Assembly (NCBI GenBank): GCA_031271785.1
Contig: JAISUZ010000011.1
Location: 1-64,000 of the forward strand
Direction of reading: 5' to 3'
DNA length: 64,000 nucleotides
Origin: Fibrobacter sp.
GTDB taxonomy: Bacteria > Fibrobacterota > Fibrobacteria > Fibrobacterales > Fibrobacteraceae
A program made the position numbers and the translations under genes. Of this stretch, positions 42,287 to 51,214 are shown in pieces. How positions within the stretch are numbered: the first letter of the stretch is position 1; the number at the start of each line of letters is the position of its first letter. Under the pieces are notes generated by a model. The model saw nothing but the letters and a program-made list of their open reading frames with translations. It ran no database searches and was not told where the DNA came from.

Positions 42287-43468
42287 ATGCAAAGCCGAAA
42301 AACACAAAAACATCCATTTTGCCTCCGGAATCCCGAAAAATATTTGATGCCCGGAGAGGAATGGGACGAACAAAACATGACCCGGAAAGCAATCCCCCAT
42401 TTTGTGCCGGCCATTCTTTTTTGGCTGTTTATCCTTTGTTTTCCCTTGTTAATGATTACCGATGTGGAAACCCGTTCGGCAGAATTGGATTGGAGGGATA
42501 TTACCCGCATTTACGCACCGCTTATTTTTTCCATTTTTATTTTCGCCATGAATCAGGCGGTTCTGATTCCGCGTTACTTTATTCAAAATAAAATTCTCAA
42601 ATATATTTTACTGAACTTCCTTCTGATCTTTCTTTTTTTCTTTTTGAGAGAACTGGTTCTCCGTTTTATTTTGTTCTCATTGCACGGCAGTTTTTCCGCC
42701 GCCTTTTCTCATGAAGGATATCCGAATTTCAAAGGCGTACTCAAATATGCCGTTGTCTTTGTCTTGTTTACGTTACTCAGTTGCCTTATGAATATTCTCA
42801 TCCGGGTTTCAGCGCTTCAAACCAAAAAAGCCATTATGCTGCGCACTCACGAGAACGTGCTTTTAAAATCGGAACTTTCATTTCTCAAACTGCAGCTCAG
42901 TCCGCATTTTCTTTTTAATACGCTGAATAATATCGCCGCCCTTATTGACCTTGACAGCTCGAAAGCGCGCCAAGCGGTGCTTCAACTTTCTAAAATGCTC
43001 CGCACCATTCTTTACGATGTGGATCAAGATTCCATCACCATTAAAGAGGAAACGGAAATCCTCGAAAAATATTTGTATTTGGAACGCCTTCGTTTCAATG
43101 AAAATGTGGAATACACAATGGAAATTCAAATTGAAGACGAAAGCAAACGCATTGTTCCGCTGCTTTTGATGCCGCTTGTGGAAAACGCCATTAAACACGG
43201 CATTAACCCCAGGCAAAGGAGTTTTATTCACATTCGCATTGAAGAAAAAAACGGGATTCTTTTGTTCCGTTCCGAAAATTCAAACTTCCCGAGAAAACCC
43301 AGCGAGGGAAGTAAAACCGAAGGCGGGCTCGGGCTTTCCAATACATTGAAACGGCTCGAAACTTTTTATAAAAAACATTACGAATACAACGCTCATGTCG
43401 AAAATGATGTTTATTACACTACGCTCAAAATTAATCTGGCGGCAGACCTTTCCGCGTTTGAGGGATAA
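42287..43468 (+). CDS. LytS/YehU-type sensor histidine kinase, orphan
   Basis: A 393-residue kinase with four membrane segments (about 38-56, 75-93, 104-131, 152-173), the His_kinase motif QLSPHFLFNTLNN (His207) and an ATPase domain with NAIKHG and GLGLSNTLKRLE. No extracellular sensor domain is evident; the membrane segments may sense. Such kinases usually sit beside a LytTR regulator, but here a terminator follows at once, so the partner is elsewhere. Starts at 42347 or 42377 are possible alternatives to 42287. Confidence 0.85.
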   Translation: MQSRKTQKHPFCLRNPEKYLMPGEEWDEQNMTRKAIPHFVPAILFWLFILCFPLLMITDVETRSAELDWRDITRIYAPLIFSIFIFAMNQAVLIPRYFIQNKILKYILLNFLLIFLFFFLRELVLRFILFSLHGSFSAAFSHEGYPNFKGVLKYAVVFVLFTLLSCLMNILIRVSALQTKKAIMLRTHENVLLKSELSFLKLQLSPHFLFNTLNNIAALIDLDSSKARQAVLQLSKMLRTILYDVDQDSITIKEETEILEKYLYLERLRFNENVEYTMEIQIEDESKRIVPLLLMPLVENAIKHGINPRQRSFIHIRIEEKNGILLFRSENSNFPRKPSEGSKTEGGLGLSNTLKRLETFYKKHYEYNAHVENDVYYTTLKINLAADLSAFEG

Positions 43469-43472
43469 AATC

Positions 43473-43503
43473 AAAAAACGCCTCCGAACGGAAGCGTTTT
43501 TTA
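43473..43503. terminator. bidirectional terminator
   Basis: AAAAAACGC and GCGTTTTTT with inner TCC/GGA form a stem with T-runs on both strands, between the convergent sensor kinase and the infC-rpmI-rplT operon. Confidence 0.9.
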
Positions 43504-43519
43504 TTCCCGAAAGAATCAA

Positions 43520-43873
43520 TTAAGCAATTGCTTTTACTTGCTTCACGACTTCGGCAAATGCCGCCGGGTCTGCAATCGCCATATCGGAAAGAACCTTGCG
43601 GTTCATTTTAATGTTGGCTTTTGCAAGCAAATGAATGAACTTGCTGTAACTGACGCCATGTTCGCGAGTCGCGGCGTTCAAGCGAGTGATCCACAGACTG
43701 CGGAAATCGCCTTTCTTGTCGCGGCGGTGAGCATAAGCGTATTTACCGGCATGAGCTACGGCGTCAATCGCAAGGCGAAGGTTCGACTTGCGGCGGCCGT
43801 AATAACCCTTGGCGGCTTTGAGGATTTTTTTGCGGCGTTCACGGGAAGGAACTCTGGATTTTGCGCGTGGCAT
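43520..43873 (-). CDS. rplT: 50S ribosomal protein L20
   Basis: 117 residues, normal length, with the L20 N-terminus ([21 protein letters not shown]) and body ([16 protein letters not shown]). Third gene of the classic infC-rpmI-rplT operon. L20 binds 23S rRNA early in assembly and in many bacteria represses its own operon. Confidence 0.97.
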   Translation of the reverse strand: MPRAKSRVPSRERRKKILKAAKGYYGRRKSNLRLAIDAVAHAGKYAYAHRRDKKGDFRSLWITRLNAATREHGVSYSKFIHLLAKANIKMNRKVLSDMAIADPAAFAEVVKQVKAIA

Positions 43874-43888
43874 TCTTATTCTCCTTGA

Positions 43889-44086
43889 TTAAGCCAGAAC
43901 CAGCAAACGCTTAATTCTGTACATGTCGCATTTTTTGATTGCACCGGCTTTGCGGAGGGTCCGCTTACGCTTGGTGGACATCTTGGTGAGAATGTGGCGC
44001 ATTCCGGCGCGCTTGAACTTCACATGACCGGAACCGGTCACACGAAAGCGCTTTTTAGAACCGCTATGTGTTTTCATCTTTGGCAT
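43889..44086 (-). CDS. rpmI: 50S ribosomal protein L35
   Basis: 65 residues with the L35 pattern [19 protein letters not shown]. Lies 15 bp before rplT and 21 bp after infC; co-transcribed with both. Confidence 0.96.
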   Translation of the reverse strand: MPKMKTHSGSKKRFRVTGSGHVKFKRAGMRHILTKMSTKRKRTLRKAGAIKKCDMYRIKRLLVLA

Positions 44087-44107
44087 TGTTACCTCATCGG
44101 TTAGAAA

Positions 44108-44734
44108 TTAAGCCTCACCTGCTGCCATGGGCTCGGTTACGGGCTGTTTTTTCGCGGGCGGCGGTGTCTGCGGTTGCTTTGCCACTGCCTGCTTTTTCGG
44201 CGCATAAATAGAGAGCATGGTGTTGCCTTCCATTCGTGCATCCATTTCGAGTTCGCTGAATTCCGCAAGATCTGTTTTAGCTTGATCCATAAGGCGGCGT
44301 CCATAATCCATGTGTGCCATTTCACGACCGCGGAACTGCATTGAAAGCCGGACCTTCATGCCGTGACTGAGAAAATCTTTTGCCTGCTCCATCCGGTAGT
44401 TGTAGTCGTTGACCGCCGTTTTCGGATGCAGTTTAATTTCTTTCATTTTTACGGTGTGCTGTTTTGCCTTCGCCGCTTTGGCACGCTTCATTTGTTCGAA
44501 GCGGTATTTACCGTAATTCAGAATGCGGCAAACAGGCGGTTTTGCATTCGGCGAGACTTCCACCAAATCCAAGCCTTGATCTTTAGCCATCTGCAACGCT
44601 TTCGGCGTTTCTACAACTGTTTGCTCTCCGTCTTCCAGGACCAAACGGATAGGAGAAATACGAATATCTTCATTAATCCGGACTCCGTCGTTGGAGCGAT
44701 TGGGCATTGGACGACCACGGGGATTTTGTAACAA
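44108..44734 (-). CDS. infC: translation initiation factor IF-3
   Basis: A 208-residue IF-3: N-domain with NDGVRINEDIRISPIRLV and VEVSPNAKPPVCRILNYGK, helical linker rich in Lys/Ala, C-domain with MKEIKLHPKTAVNDYNYR and FRGREMAHMDYG. A Pro/Lys/Ala tail of about 30 residues extends the protein. The best start is a TTG at 44734 with GAGG seven bases upstream; an ATG at 44707 has no good ribosome site. Unusual start codons are well known for infC, where IF-3 controls its own synthesis. First gene of the operon. Confidence 0.93.
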   Translation of the reverse strand: MLQNPRGRPMPNRSNDGVRINEDIRISPIRLVLEDGEQTVVETPKALQMAKDQGLDLVEVSPNAKPPVCRILNYGKYRFEQMKRAKAAKAKQHTVKMKEIKLHPKTAVNDYNYRMEQAKDFLSHGMKVRLSMQFRGREMAHMDYGRRLMDQAKTDLAEFSELEMDARMEGNTMLSIYAPKKQAVAKQPQTPPPAKKQPVTEPMAAGEA

Positions 44735-44812
44735 TCTAAGACCTCATAAAAAATGAATGAAGCGTAAATGTAACAAGTTTTAATAAAAACGCAATATCCC
44801 CTAAAAAAACCA

Positions 44813-44840
44813 TTGCCAAAATTGCCCTTTTTTCTATCAT
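44813..44840 (+). promoter_or_regulatory. sigma-70 type promoter of tRNA-Gly
   Basis: TTGCCA (44813-44818), a 16-bp spacer and TATCAT (44835-44840) lie 15 bp before the tRNA. Transcription would start near 44847. Confidence 0.6.
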
Positions 44841-44854
44841 TGGGGGACCGTTTT

Positions 44855-44926
44855 GCGGCGGTAGCTCAATGGTAGAGCTTTAGCCTTCCAAGCTAATGGT
44901 TGCCGGTTCGATCCCGGTCCGCCGCT
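44855..44926 (+). tRNA. tRNA-Gly (anticodon TCC)
   Basis: A full cloverleaf can be drawn: acceptor GCGGCGG with CCGCCGC, D arm GCTCAATGGTAGAGC, anticodon stem TTAGC/GCTAA with loop CTTCCAA (anticodon TCC), and T arm with GGTTCGATCCCGG. The 3' CCA is not encoded (TCCT follows). Own promoter upstream and own terminator downstream. Confidence 0.95.
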
Positions 44927-44931
44927 CCTAG

Positions 44932-44965
44932 AATCCCCTTTGGACCTTCCGGAGGGGATTTTTTA
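44932..44965 (+). terminator. Rho-independent terminator after tRNA-Gly
   Basis: AATCCCCT pairs with AGGGGATT across a 13-nt loop and is followed by a T-run, six bases past the tRNA end. Confidence 0.85.
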
Positions 44966-44999
44966 TGGGTTTGCAGGCTTTTACATACAAATGTGAGCT

Positions 45000-45165
45000 T
45001 AAACCGACGAGAGAACGCGTGAGGGATGGTGACCCGCAGGGCGGAGATTCGCGGCGAAGAATGAACTCGAAGAACGGACGCGAAGCTCCGTTGCACTTGG
45101 CGTTTTCGCCTTAGTGCAATACAGCCCGGCCGGCGAGCAATAAAGCGAGCCGGGCACGCCGAAAT
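45000..45165. repeat. structured intergenic segment with two hairpins
   Basis: No gene. TTGCACT with GGCG-TTTT-CGCC and AGTGCAA form a strong hairpin at 45091-45119; GCCCGGC and GCCGGGC form a second at 45124-45155. The first half (about 45015-45060) is GC-rich like the dispersed repeats, but I found no second copy in the window. Confidence 0.5.
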
Positions 45166-45168
45166 ATT

Positions 45169-45590
45169 TTATGAGCCGGTGTGAATCCGTTCCCGAATTA
45201 CGGGTATTTTTACTTTATTCGTATAGAAATAACGTTCCATTTCATCGAATATTCCGCCTTCACCGGCGAGGCCTGCGTAAGTCCATTCTCCCGAGAGTTC
45301 GCCATAGCTGTTCGATTCTCCGTTTTCGTAAAACTCAAGGACTTCGGCGAGTACATACAAAGCGGCCGTGTCGTAACGTTTTCCGTTTTGCGTTATCACG
45401 CTTTCCGGAATAGAATGCAGTACGGCGACATTCCGAACCGCTTGATTTAGACAGTATGTTCGCCCGTTTCTTCGAGTACCAACAGAGCTTGTGATTTTAT
45501 TTGATCCGTATTCCGGCTCTTACTGTGTTGCGTACAACTTATCATACCGAATATCGTGAGGAGGCTCAGAAAGATTCGTGTTCTTTTCAC
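45169..45590 (-). pseudogene. frameshifted small lipoprotein gene
   Basis: A GTG at 45590 opens a lipoprotein signal (KRTRIFLSLLTIFGMISC, Cys19) with GAGAG seven bases upstream; this frame stops at 45447 after 47 codons (ending EETGEHTV). The next frame continues across that point with CLNQAVRNVAVLHSIPESV and KRYDTAALYVLAEVLEFYEN, ending at 45169. One missing base near 45450 would join them into about 140 residues. Either the gene is dead or the base was lost in sequencing. No family recognised. Confidence 0.6.
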
Positions 45591-45636
45591 AGAGATGCTC
45601 TCACATTAATCCACAACGCCGTTTCTATGAACATCT

Positions 45637-45870
45637 TTACTTATCCATGACCATCGCCATCAATTTGGATTTTAATAACACTATTTTATACTTCGGATTG
45701 GCTTCCATTATAATTTGTGATAATACAACAGGATCATCCGGCAAATGATAGGTACAAATAGATAATTTGGGGGCAAATTTTTTCAAAACATTTTTAGCTC
45801 CCCTGAGTAAAAAACTAAATAATTGTTTAAAAACTATTTTTTCCGTAAAAGAAGTTGCATCTCGACTCTT
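45637..45870 (-). pseudogene. C-terminal remnant of an FkbM-like methyltransferase
   Basis: An open stretch of 77 codons without a plausible start, closed upstream by a stop. It reads LLRGAKNVLKKFAPKLSICTYHLPDD and SQIIMEANPKYKIVLL (given here in parts), the pattern of the last quarter of FkbM-family SAM methyltransferases (a GA..I...P.L.I..YH..DD segment and NP.YK). The SAM-binding part is missing, so the gene is a 5'-truncated remnant. It lies beside an acyltransferase gene of similar AT-rich composition, as expected of a surface-polysaccharide locus in decay. Confidence 0.65.
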
Positions 45871-46010
45871 TTAAGTATACTCTCAGAACATAAAAATCGG
45901 CGTTTTTACCATTTTTGAAAGGTTATGCAAAGAAATTAATAATTTACCGAAATGTTAAAAAATGTTTGAAAAAGCGAGAAAAATAAGGCAGTAGCAGCAT
46001 ATCACCTTAT
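45871..46010. other. AT-rich gap without recognisable features
   Basis: About 140 bp between the methyltransferase remnant and the acyltransferase stop, AT-rich, with stop codons in all frames. Nothing supportable is seen. Confidence 0.5.
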
Positions 46011-47057
46011 TCATAATACATATTTCCTCAATACATTTATTTTTCTTGCTATGTAACTAAATATCAGCGATACCGCAATTGTCGCCGCGATTGTGAGTGA
46101 TACGCTATAAATGATATTGAAATTTTCCGGATTAAACTTTAAGTATTTATACATAAAGTTTATCATTAACGGGTGTATTAAATAAATACCGAAACACAAA
46201 GGCGCGATTTTATTGATAATCTCAATATTCTTATTGATTTTATTTTGAATACAAAAGAATGATAAAGCGGCAAGCACCACAACCGGCGAGTCATATTCGT
46301 TCAATATCAGCACTCCGTTGGAGTGCGTTATAAAACCCGCGTTCAGCGGCATCAAAACAGCATAAGCTCCATAGAGGAACAGCATCGGCCATAAAATACG
46401 GCTGTCAATATGAATTCGATGATGATGTATATAATACCCAAGGAGTAAGTAAAAGACATAAACCGAATTGACCGGAAGATAAATTCCGAATGTATAGGGT
46501 AATATATTTTCGAGTGACGGTATGAGACTCGTAAAAACAAATAACAGGATTAACGTATATTTTAAGACTCTTTCCGGGGCGCAGCGAACAAATATTTTTA
46601 AGACCGGAATGAATAAATATAAACCGGCAATCATATATAAATACCACATATGATCCCATGATTTCCCTTGTATCACATTGAGTACCGCCGTTCCGATTTG
46701 CCCGATACGGAAAGACATTCCCGAATCAAACAGTATTTCGATCAGACAATACGGTATTCCAAACAAAGTAATCGCCAAAACAATTCGCAATACATACTTC
46801 TTAAGTAATTTTTCCAATGTAATTTCTTTTTCGGGATTCAAAAATAATACGCCGGTGATCATTACAAATATCGGTACGCACCACTGCCATATATTTCTTA
46901 AAATAATACAGATATAGGATTCCGCCTCTGTGAATGATTCCGAAAAATACATGTTCACTTGAGAAAAAATATGAATCATGATGACTGCAAACGTAGAGGT
47001 CACTCTTAAGGTGTTAAGATATGCCGTTTCCGATTTCCCTTCAACCGCTTGCGCCAT
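46011..47057 (-). CDS. acyltransferase 3 family membrane protein
   Basis: A 348-residue membrane protein with about ten membrane segments and the acyltransferase-3 pattern: YLNTLRVTSTFAVIMIHIFS at the N-terminus with the conserved His, WQWCVPIFVMITGVLFLNP, WYLYMIAGLYLFIPVL and a late FGIYLIHPLM. These enzymes add O-acetyl or similar groups to surface polysaccharides. It is AT-rich, unlike proB next to it, and belongs to the decayed block that begins after tRNA-Gly. It appears intact. Confidence 0.85.
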   Translation of the reverse strand: MAQAVEGKSETAYLNTLRVTSTFAVIMIHIFSQVNMYFSESFTEAESYICIILRNIWQWCVPIFVMITGVLFLNPEKEITLEKLLKKYVLRIVLAITLFGIPYCLIEILFDSGMSFRIGQIGTAVLNVIQGKSWDHMWYLYMIAGLYLFIPVLKIFVRCAPERVLKYTLILLFVFTSLIPSLENILPYTFGIYLPVNSVYVFYLLLGYYIHHHRIHIDSRILWPMLFLYGAYAVLMPLNAGFITHSNGVLILNEYDSPVVVLAALSFFCIQNKINKNIEIINKIAPLCFGIYLIHPLMINFMYKYLKFNPENFNIIYSVSLTIAATIAVSLIFSYIARKINVLRKYVL

Positions 47058-47091
47058 CTCCGATGCTCCTTACTCCCGATGCAACGACCGG

Positions 47092-48231
47092 TTAAAACAA
47101 TACCAAATCGTTTTTATGTATGACTTCTTCGGGAGTTTCTTTTCCGAGAATCGTACGGACTTCGGCGGTTTTTTTCCCTTGAATCAAAGAGAGCCGGCTG
47201 CTCGCATATTGAGAGATGCCCCGGGCGAGGCGGTTTCCGGAAGCATCTAAAACTTCGATGAGATCGCCGCGGGCAAAGTTTTTCCGCACATCCGCAATCC
47301 CTACCGGGAGAAGGCTCGAATGTTTTTCACGGAGCGCTTTTACCGCGCCGTCATCCACTACCACAGCGCCGCGCGGAGTGCTGACAAACGAAAGCCAGCG
47401 ATGGCGGCTGCCGATTTTTTTGGCGTTGCCTGCAAAAAAGGTTCCGTGAGTTTCACTTTCAAAAAACTCATGAGGGAGTACCTTGAAGCCGTTTCCGAGC
47501 AGCGCGCTACAGCCGCTGTTGACGGCCGCACGAATGGATTCGAGTTTCGATTTCATGCCGCCGGTGCTGATTGCCGAGCCTGTTTCACCCGCCGCACCGG
47601 CGAGCGCCATAATTTCAGGCGTGATTTTCGGGACAAAATGAAGCAGGCGCGCATTCGGATTCTTTTTGGGATTATCGTCGTAAAGGCCGTCTTCATCGGT
47701 AAAAATCAAAAGCAGATCCGCATCGATAAAGAGCGCGACATCGCTTGAAAGTTTGTCATTATCGCCGACTTTAATTTCGGAAACCGCTACCGAATCGTTT
47801 TCATTCACAATGGGAATGATTTTTTTCGAGAGCATTACCTGAAAGGTGTTTTGCAAATTTTTGTAACGCGAACGGTCGCGGAAGTCATCTGCCGAAAGGA
47901 GTATCTGACCGGCGGCAATATTTAATTTCCGGAATTCTTCGCGGTAAGCGTGCATGAGGTCGATTTGCCCGACGGCCGCGCAAGCTTGCTTTTCTGCCAT
48001 CACCGCCGGCTTTTTTGTATAACCGAGAACCGCCATGCCGGCCCCTACCGCGCCGCTCGTGACAAGCACGACTTCTTTTCCGTTGTTCATCAAATGTGCG
48101 ATGGAACCGGCTAGACGCCGGATGTAATCCAGCCGTACACCGCCGCGATCGGAATCCACCAATACGCGGGAACCGACCTTAATAACCACCCGTTTAACTT
48201 CATCCAGAATTTTTTGCCGAAGTTCGCTCAT
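47092..48231 (-). CDS. proB: glutamate 5-kinase
   Basis: ProB phosphorylates glutamate in the first step of proline synthesis. The 379-residue protein has an amino-acid kinase domain (VIKVGSRVLVD, VTSGAVGAGMAVLGY, NENDSVAVSEIKVGDNDKLS, TGGMKSKLE) and a C-terminal PUA domain from about residue 280. ATG at 48231, with AAGGA four bases upstream, is chosen over a frame from 48252 that overlaps rapA. proA is not adjacent. Confidence 0.93.
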   Translation of the reverse strand: MSELRQKILDEVKRVVIKVGSRVLVDSDRGGVRLDYIRRLAGSIAHLMNNGKEVVLVTSGAVGAGMAVLGYTKKPAVMAEKQACAAVGQIDLMHAYREEFRKLNIAAGQILLSADDFRDRSRYKNLQNTFQVMLSKKIIPIVNENDSVAVSEIKVGDNDKLSSDVALFIDADLLLIFTDEDGLYDDNPKKNPNARLLHFVPKITPEIMALAGAAGETGSAISTGGMKSKLESIRAAVNSGCSALLGNGFKVLPHEFFESETHGTFFAGNAKKIGSRHRWLSFVSTPRGAVVVDDGAVKALREKHSSLLPVGIADVRKNFARGDLIEVLDASGNRLARGISQYASSRLSLIQGKKTAEVRTILGKETPEEVIHKNDLVLF

Positions 48232-48238
48232 AAAATCC

Positions 48239-51157
48239 TTACCTGCAAACAATCAACCGAATTGCATCGAGCCTTAACTGCGGCGAGGCGGCGGCTTTTT
48301 TCCGTTCCTGAATGTTTTTGCGCAGTTCATTCAAAACCGGACTGCCTTCCGCTTTCCCGCGGAGCGTGAGCAAATGGTGTATTCTTTGATACTCCTGTTC
48401 AATACGGTGTTCTACCGCAAGCGAGGCGGTTTCCGCAAGTTCGTTCATTTTTTCCGTGGCGATCCGCTTGGCGGAAGTAAGCCCTGCCTGCTCAAAAAAC
48501 CGGATTTTAGCGGTGACCGCCGGCGCATTCTGAGGAACCGGCACATCTTTGCTTTCGCCTTTGTCCAGAGCATCCAATAAATCCGAAGCGTTGTTTCCGT
48601 CGCCGTCCACCAGCACGCGAATAAAATGCGGCCCCGCAATATCGGAGAGCCCCCATTCGGGCATAACGGAAGGTTCGAGAATAAAGTTGAAAAGCATCAT
48701 GAAATTCTGCCGCCCGGAACCCGTCCAAATGGTGCAAGCCGTTGTCCCTTTGCCCGTTGCCGTCGCCATGTCGATCATTCCGAGAGTGAGCGGATGTTCC
48801 CAGCTTAAAAAATCCACGTTGTCGTGAAGCATGGCTTGTTTTCTGTCCATCGTGGCGGTGAGCGCGCTTTCCCGGACGGATTGTTCCGATTCCTCGCTAT
48901 CCTGCGCGATCATGCCGGCATCCGGCATTCCGGGGATTGTGCCCGCTTCTACCTGCGGACCGGTGGTGATCACGAAACATTCCGGGATCGGACTTTTTTC
49001 AATATCGAGCCCATTCGCCTGCAGCGTTTCAAATACCAAATTTTTAAGCCGTTTATCCGCATCGAATTTTTGAATTTCGGCAATGATTTCTGCCGCGGCT
49101 CGCTCGTCGCGGGAGTTAAATTCCAACAGTTTATCACGTCCTTTTTCAATGCTTTTACGAAGCTCGGCGCTGTCCGCTTTCACGAGCGGAATCACTTCAT
49201 CCAAAAAGGATTTTAATTTTATTTGCGGTTCATACAACGTTTCGATCAAAACGTCCGTGTATTTCAGGAAAAGTTCGCCGCCGCTCATGAGCGGCGCGCC
49301 GAAAGCATTCAAGCCCTCGTTATACCAATGGAACATGACTTCCTGCGCGGAACCGAGGACATAAGGAACATGAATAATGATTTCCTTATTTTGCCCGATG
49401 CGGTCCAGCCGCCCGATGCGCTGTTCTACAAGTGCAGCATCTAACGGTAAATCAAAGAGTATAAGATGATGACTGAATTGAAAGTTGCGCCCTTCGGAAC
49501 CGATTTCGGAGGCGATCAGCAAATTCACGCCGTCTTCCCGGGCAAAACCCGCAGCCGCCTTGTCTCTCGCGAGAATGGAGAGTTCTTCGTGAAACAGGTC
49601 AAACGATTCTTCTCCGATGCGCTCGGCAAGAACCGCGGCAAGCGCTTTCACGACGGCAATATCTTCACAAATCAGCAACACTTTATCGTGACGATGTTTA
49701 CTTAAAAATGTTTCAAGCCACGCAATGCGTTCATCCTGACTCCAGCCTTCCGCATAAGGCGTAATGAGGAGTCCGTTTTCCTGAATATCGGTGGAACGAT
49801 CCAAATCTTTAAGAGCTGCCGCATGAACCCATTCCCGGTAACGCGGGTTCGGTTTTAACGGAATCGCATCCAAAACGCGTTTAGGGAACCCGCCGACACC
49901 GCGGCGCGTGTTGCGGAAAACCGTGCCGCCGGTACCGATGGCATCGACAATACGGCGCACCCATTCTCCGGCGGTGAGCGACTTTGAATTTTCTTTTTCA
50001 AGCCACGGGCGGATCGGCGATTTTTTCGGGACAAGTTTGTACAAATCATCCCAGGACATTTCCTCGCCGGAATCCATGGGGAGTTTCGACAAATCGGAAG
50101 CGAGCTTCTGATAGGTTTCCTGATCTTTCAGAAACTCATTAAAATCACTGAATCGAGCCGGGTCGAGCATTTTCAAACGATTGAAATGCGATTCCGGGTG
50201 GAGCTGCAAAGGCGTTCCCGTAAGCAACAGAAGCCCTTTGGTGCGTTCCGAAATTTTGTTTACCAAAAGGTATTCGTGGCTTGTGAAACCGTCTTCGCAA
50301 ACCAAGTGATGCGCTTCATCCACAATCGTTAAATCCCAAGTGATTTTGAGGATATCGACAATGAGCGCGGGCTGATCCATTAAAAGTTCAACGGTGCAGA
50401 TAATTTCATTCTTTTGTTCAAACGGGTTCGGGCGATCGCCGCCCTCGAACAAAGCGCGGATGTAACCTTCGTCCACGAGGGTGAAAATCTGATTGAAACG
50501 GCGTTTCATTTCCGCCATCCACTGGTGTTTCAGAGATTCCGGAACGAGAATGAGAGTGCGGTAAACACGGCCGCGCATGTGGAGCGTGTGCCAAATCATG
50601 CCCGCTTCGATGGTTTTTCCGAGTCCGACTTCATCGGAAAGCATGAGCCGCGGGAGCGAACTTCCGGAAGATGCGCGCTGCGTAAGGTAATACTGGTGCG
50701 GAATTAAATCCGTTTTCGGCCCGATCATTCCGCGGACTTTCGAGGATTGCCAAAGCGCGGAGAGCCGGGCTGCCGATTCCCGGCGTTGAAATTCTTTGAG
50801 ATTTGCGGTTTTTCCGCCGGAAAGCGCTTTAAAAAGATCTGCCGGGCGTGAAAGCACTTTGGAGCTTAAATCATTTTCGGATAGGGAGCGCCCGCCGCGC
50901 CCGATGTAAACGGTAAGCCCTTTTTTGGTTTCCACGGATTCGATCGGGAACGAGACCCCTTTTTCATTCCGGGCGGTTTCTCCCGGCGCGAGTAAATAAC
51001 GCTTTACCGGAGCCGCGGACATACGGTAAGTTCGCTTTTGCCCTACGGAAGGAAACTCTAACGTTACATTTTTCGATTCGACTTCGGAAACGCGGCCAAG
51101 TCCCAAATCCGGTTCGAGTTCGCTCACAAAACGCTGCCCAACTTTGAAATTATTCAT
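48239..51157 (-). CDS. rapA: RapA-like SNF2 ATPase, RNA polymerase recycling factor
   Basis: A 972-residue Swi2/Snf2 protein: N-terminal tandem SH3-like region (VGQRFVSELEPDLGLGRVSEVE), helicase motifs I DEVGLGKTIEAG, II DEAHHLV, III LLTGTP, a second lobe with ASEIGSEGRNFQFS and QRIGRLDRIGQ, and a long C-terminal part like RapA. RapA releases stalled or post-termination RNA polymerase. Slightly longer than the 968 aa of E. coli, all motifs present. proB follows after 7 bp; the start is divergent from the RDD protein. Confidence 0.92.
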   Translation of the reverse strand: MNNFKVGQRFVSELEPDLGLGRVSEVESKNVTLEFPSVGQKRTYRMSAAPVKRYLLAPGETARNEKGVSFPIESVETKKGLTVYIGRGGRSLSENDLSSKVLSRPADLFKALSGGKTANLKEFQRRESAARLSALWQSSKVRGMIGPKTDLIPHQYYLTQRASSGSSLPRLMLSDEVGLGKTIEAGMIWHTLHMRGRVYRTLILVPESLKHQWMAEMKRRFNQIFTLVDEGYIRALFEGGDRPNPFEQKNEIICTVELLMDQPALIVDILKITWDLTIVDEAHHLVCEDGFTSHEYLLVNKISERTKGLLLLTGTPLQLHPESHFNRLKMLDPARFSDFNEFLKDQETYQKLASDLSKLPMDSGEEMSWDDLYKLVPKKSPIRPWLEKENSKSLTAGEWVRRIVDAIGTGGTVFRNTRRGVGGFPKRVLDAIPLKPNPRYREWVHAAALKDLDRSTDIQENGLLITPYAEGWSQDERIAWLETFLSKHRHDKVLLICEDIAVVKALAAVLAERIGEESFDLFHEELSILARDKAAAGFAREDGVNLLIASEIGSEGRNFQFSHHLILFDLPLDAALVEQRIGRLDRIGQNKEIIIHVPYVLGSAQEVMFHWYNEGLNAFGAPLMSGGELFLKYTDVLIETLYEPQIKLKSFLDEVIPLVKADSAELRKSIEKGRDKLLEFNSRDERAAAEIIAEIQKFDADKRLKNLVFETLQANGLDIEKSPIPECFVITTGPQVEAGTIPGMPDAGMIAQDSEESEQSVRESALTATMDRKQAMLHDNVDFLSWEHPLTLGMIDMATATGKGTTACTIWTGSGRQNFMMLFNFILEPSVMPEWGLSDIAGPHFIRVLVDGDGNNASDLLDALDKGESKDVPVPQNAPAVTAKIRFFEQAGLTSAKRIATEKMNELAETASLAVEHRIEQEYQRIHHLLTLRGKAEGSPVLNELRKNIQERKKAAASPQLRLDAIRLIVCR

Positions 51158-51214
51158 TGCCTACAAGTTAGCTTTTTTATTTACGCCCGTGCGAATATTT
51201 ATAACTTTACGAAC

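Noticed and set aside
44855-47057. tRNA-Gly as a proven island attachment site
   Set aside because: No second copy of the tRNA 3' end and no integrase gene are in the window.
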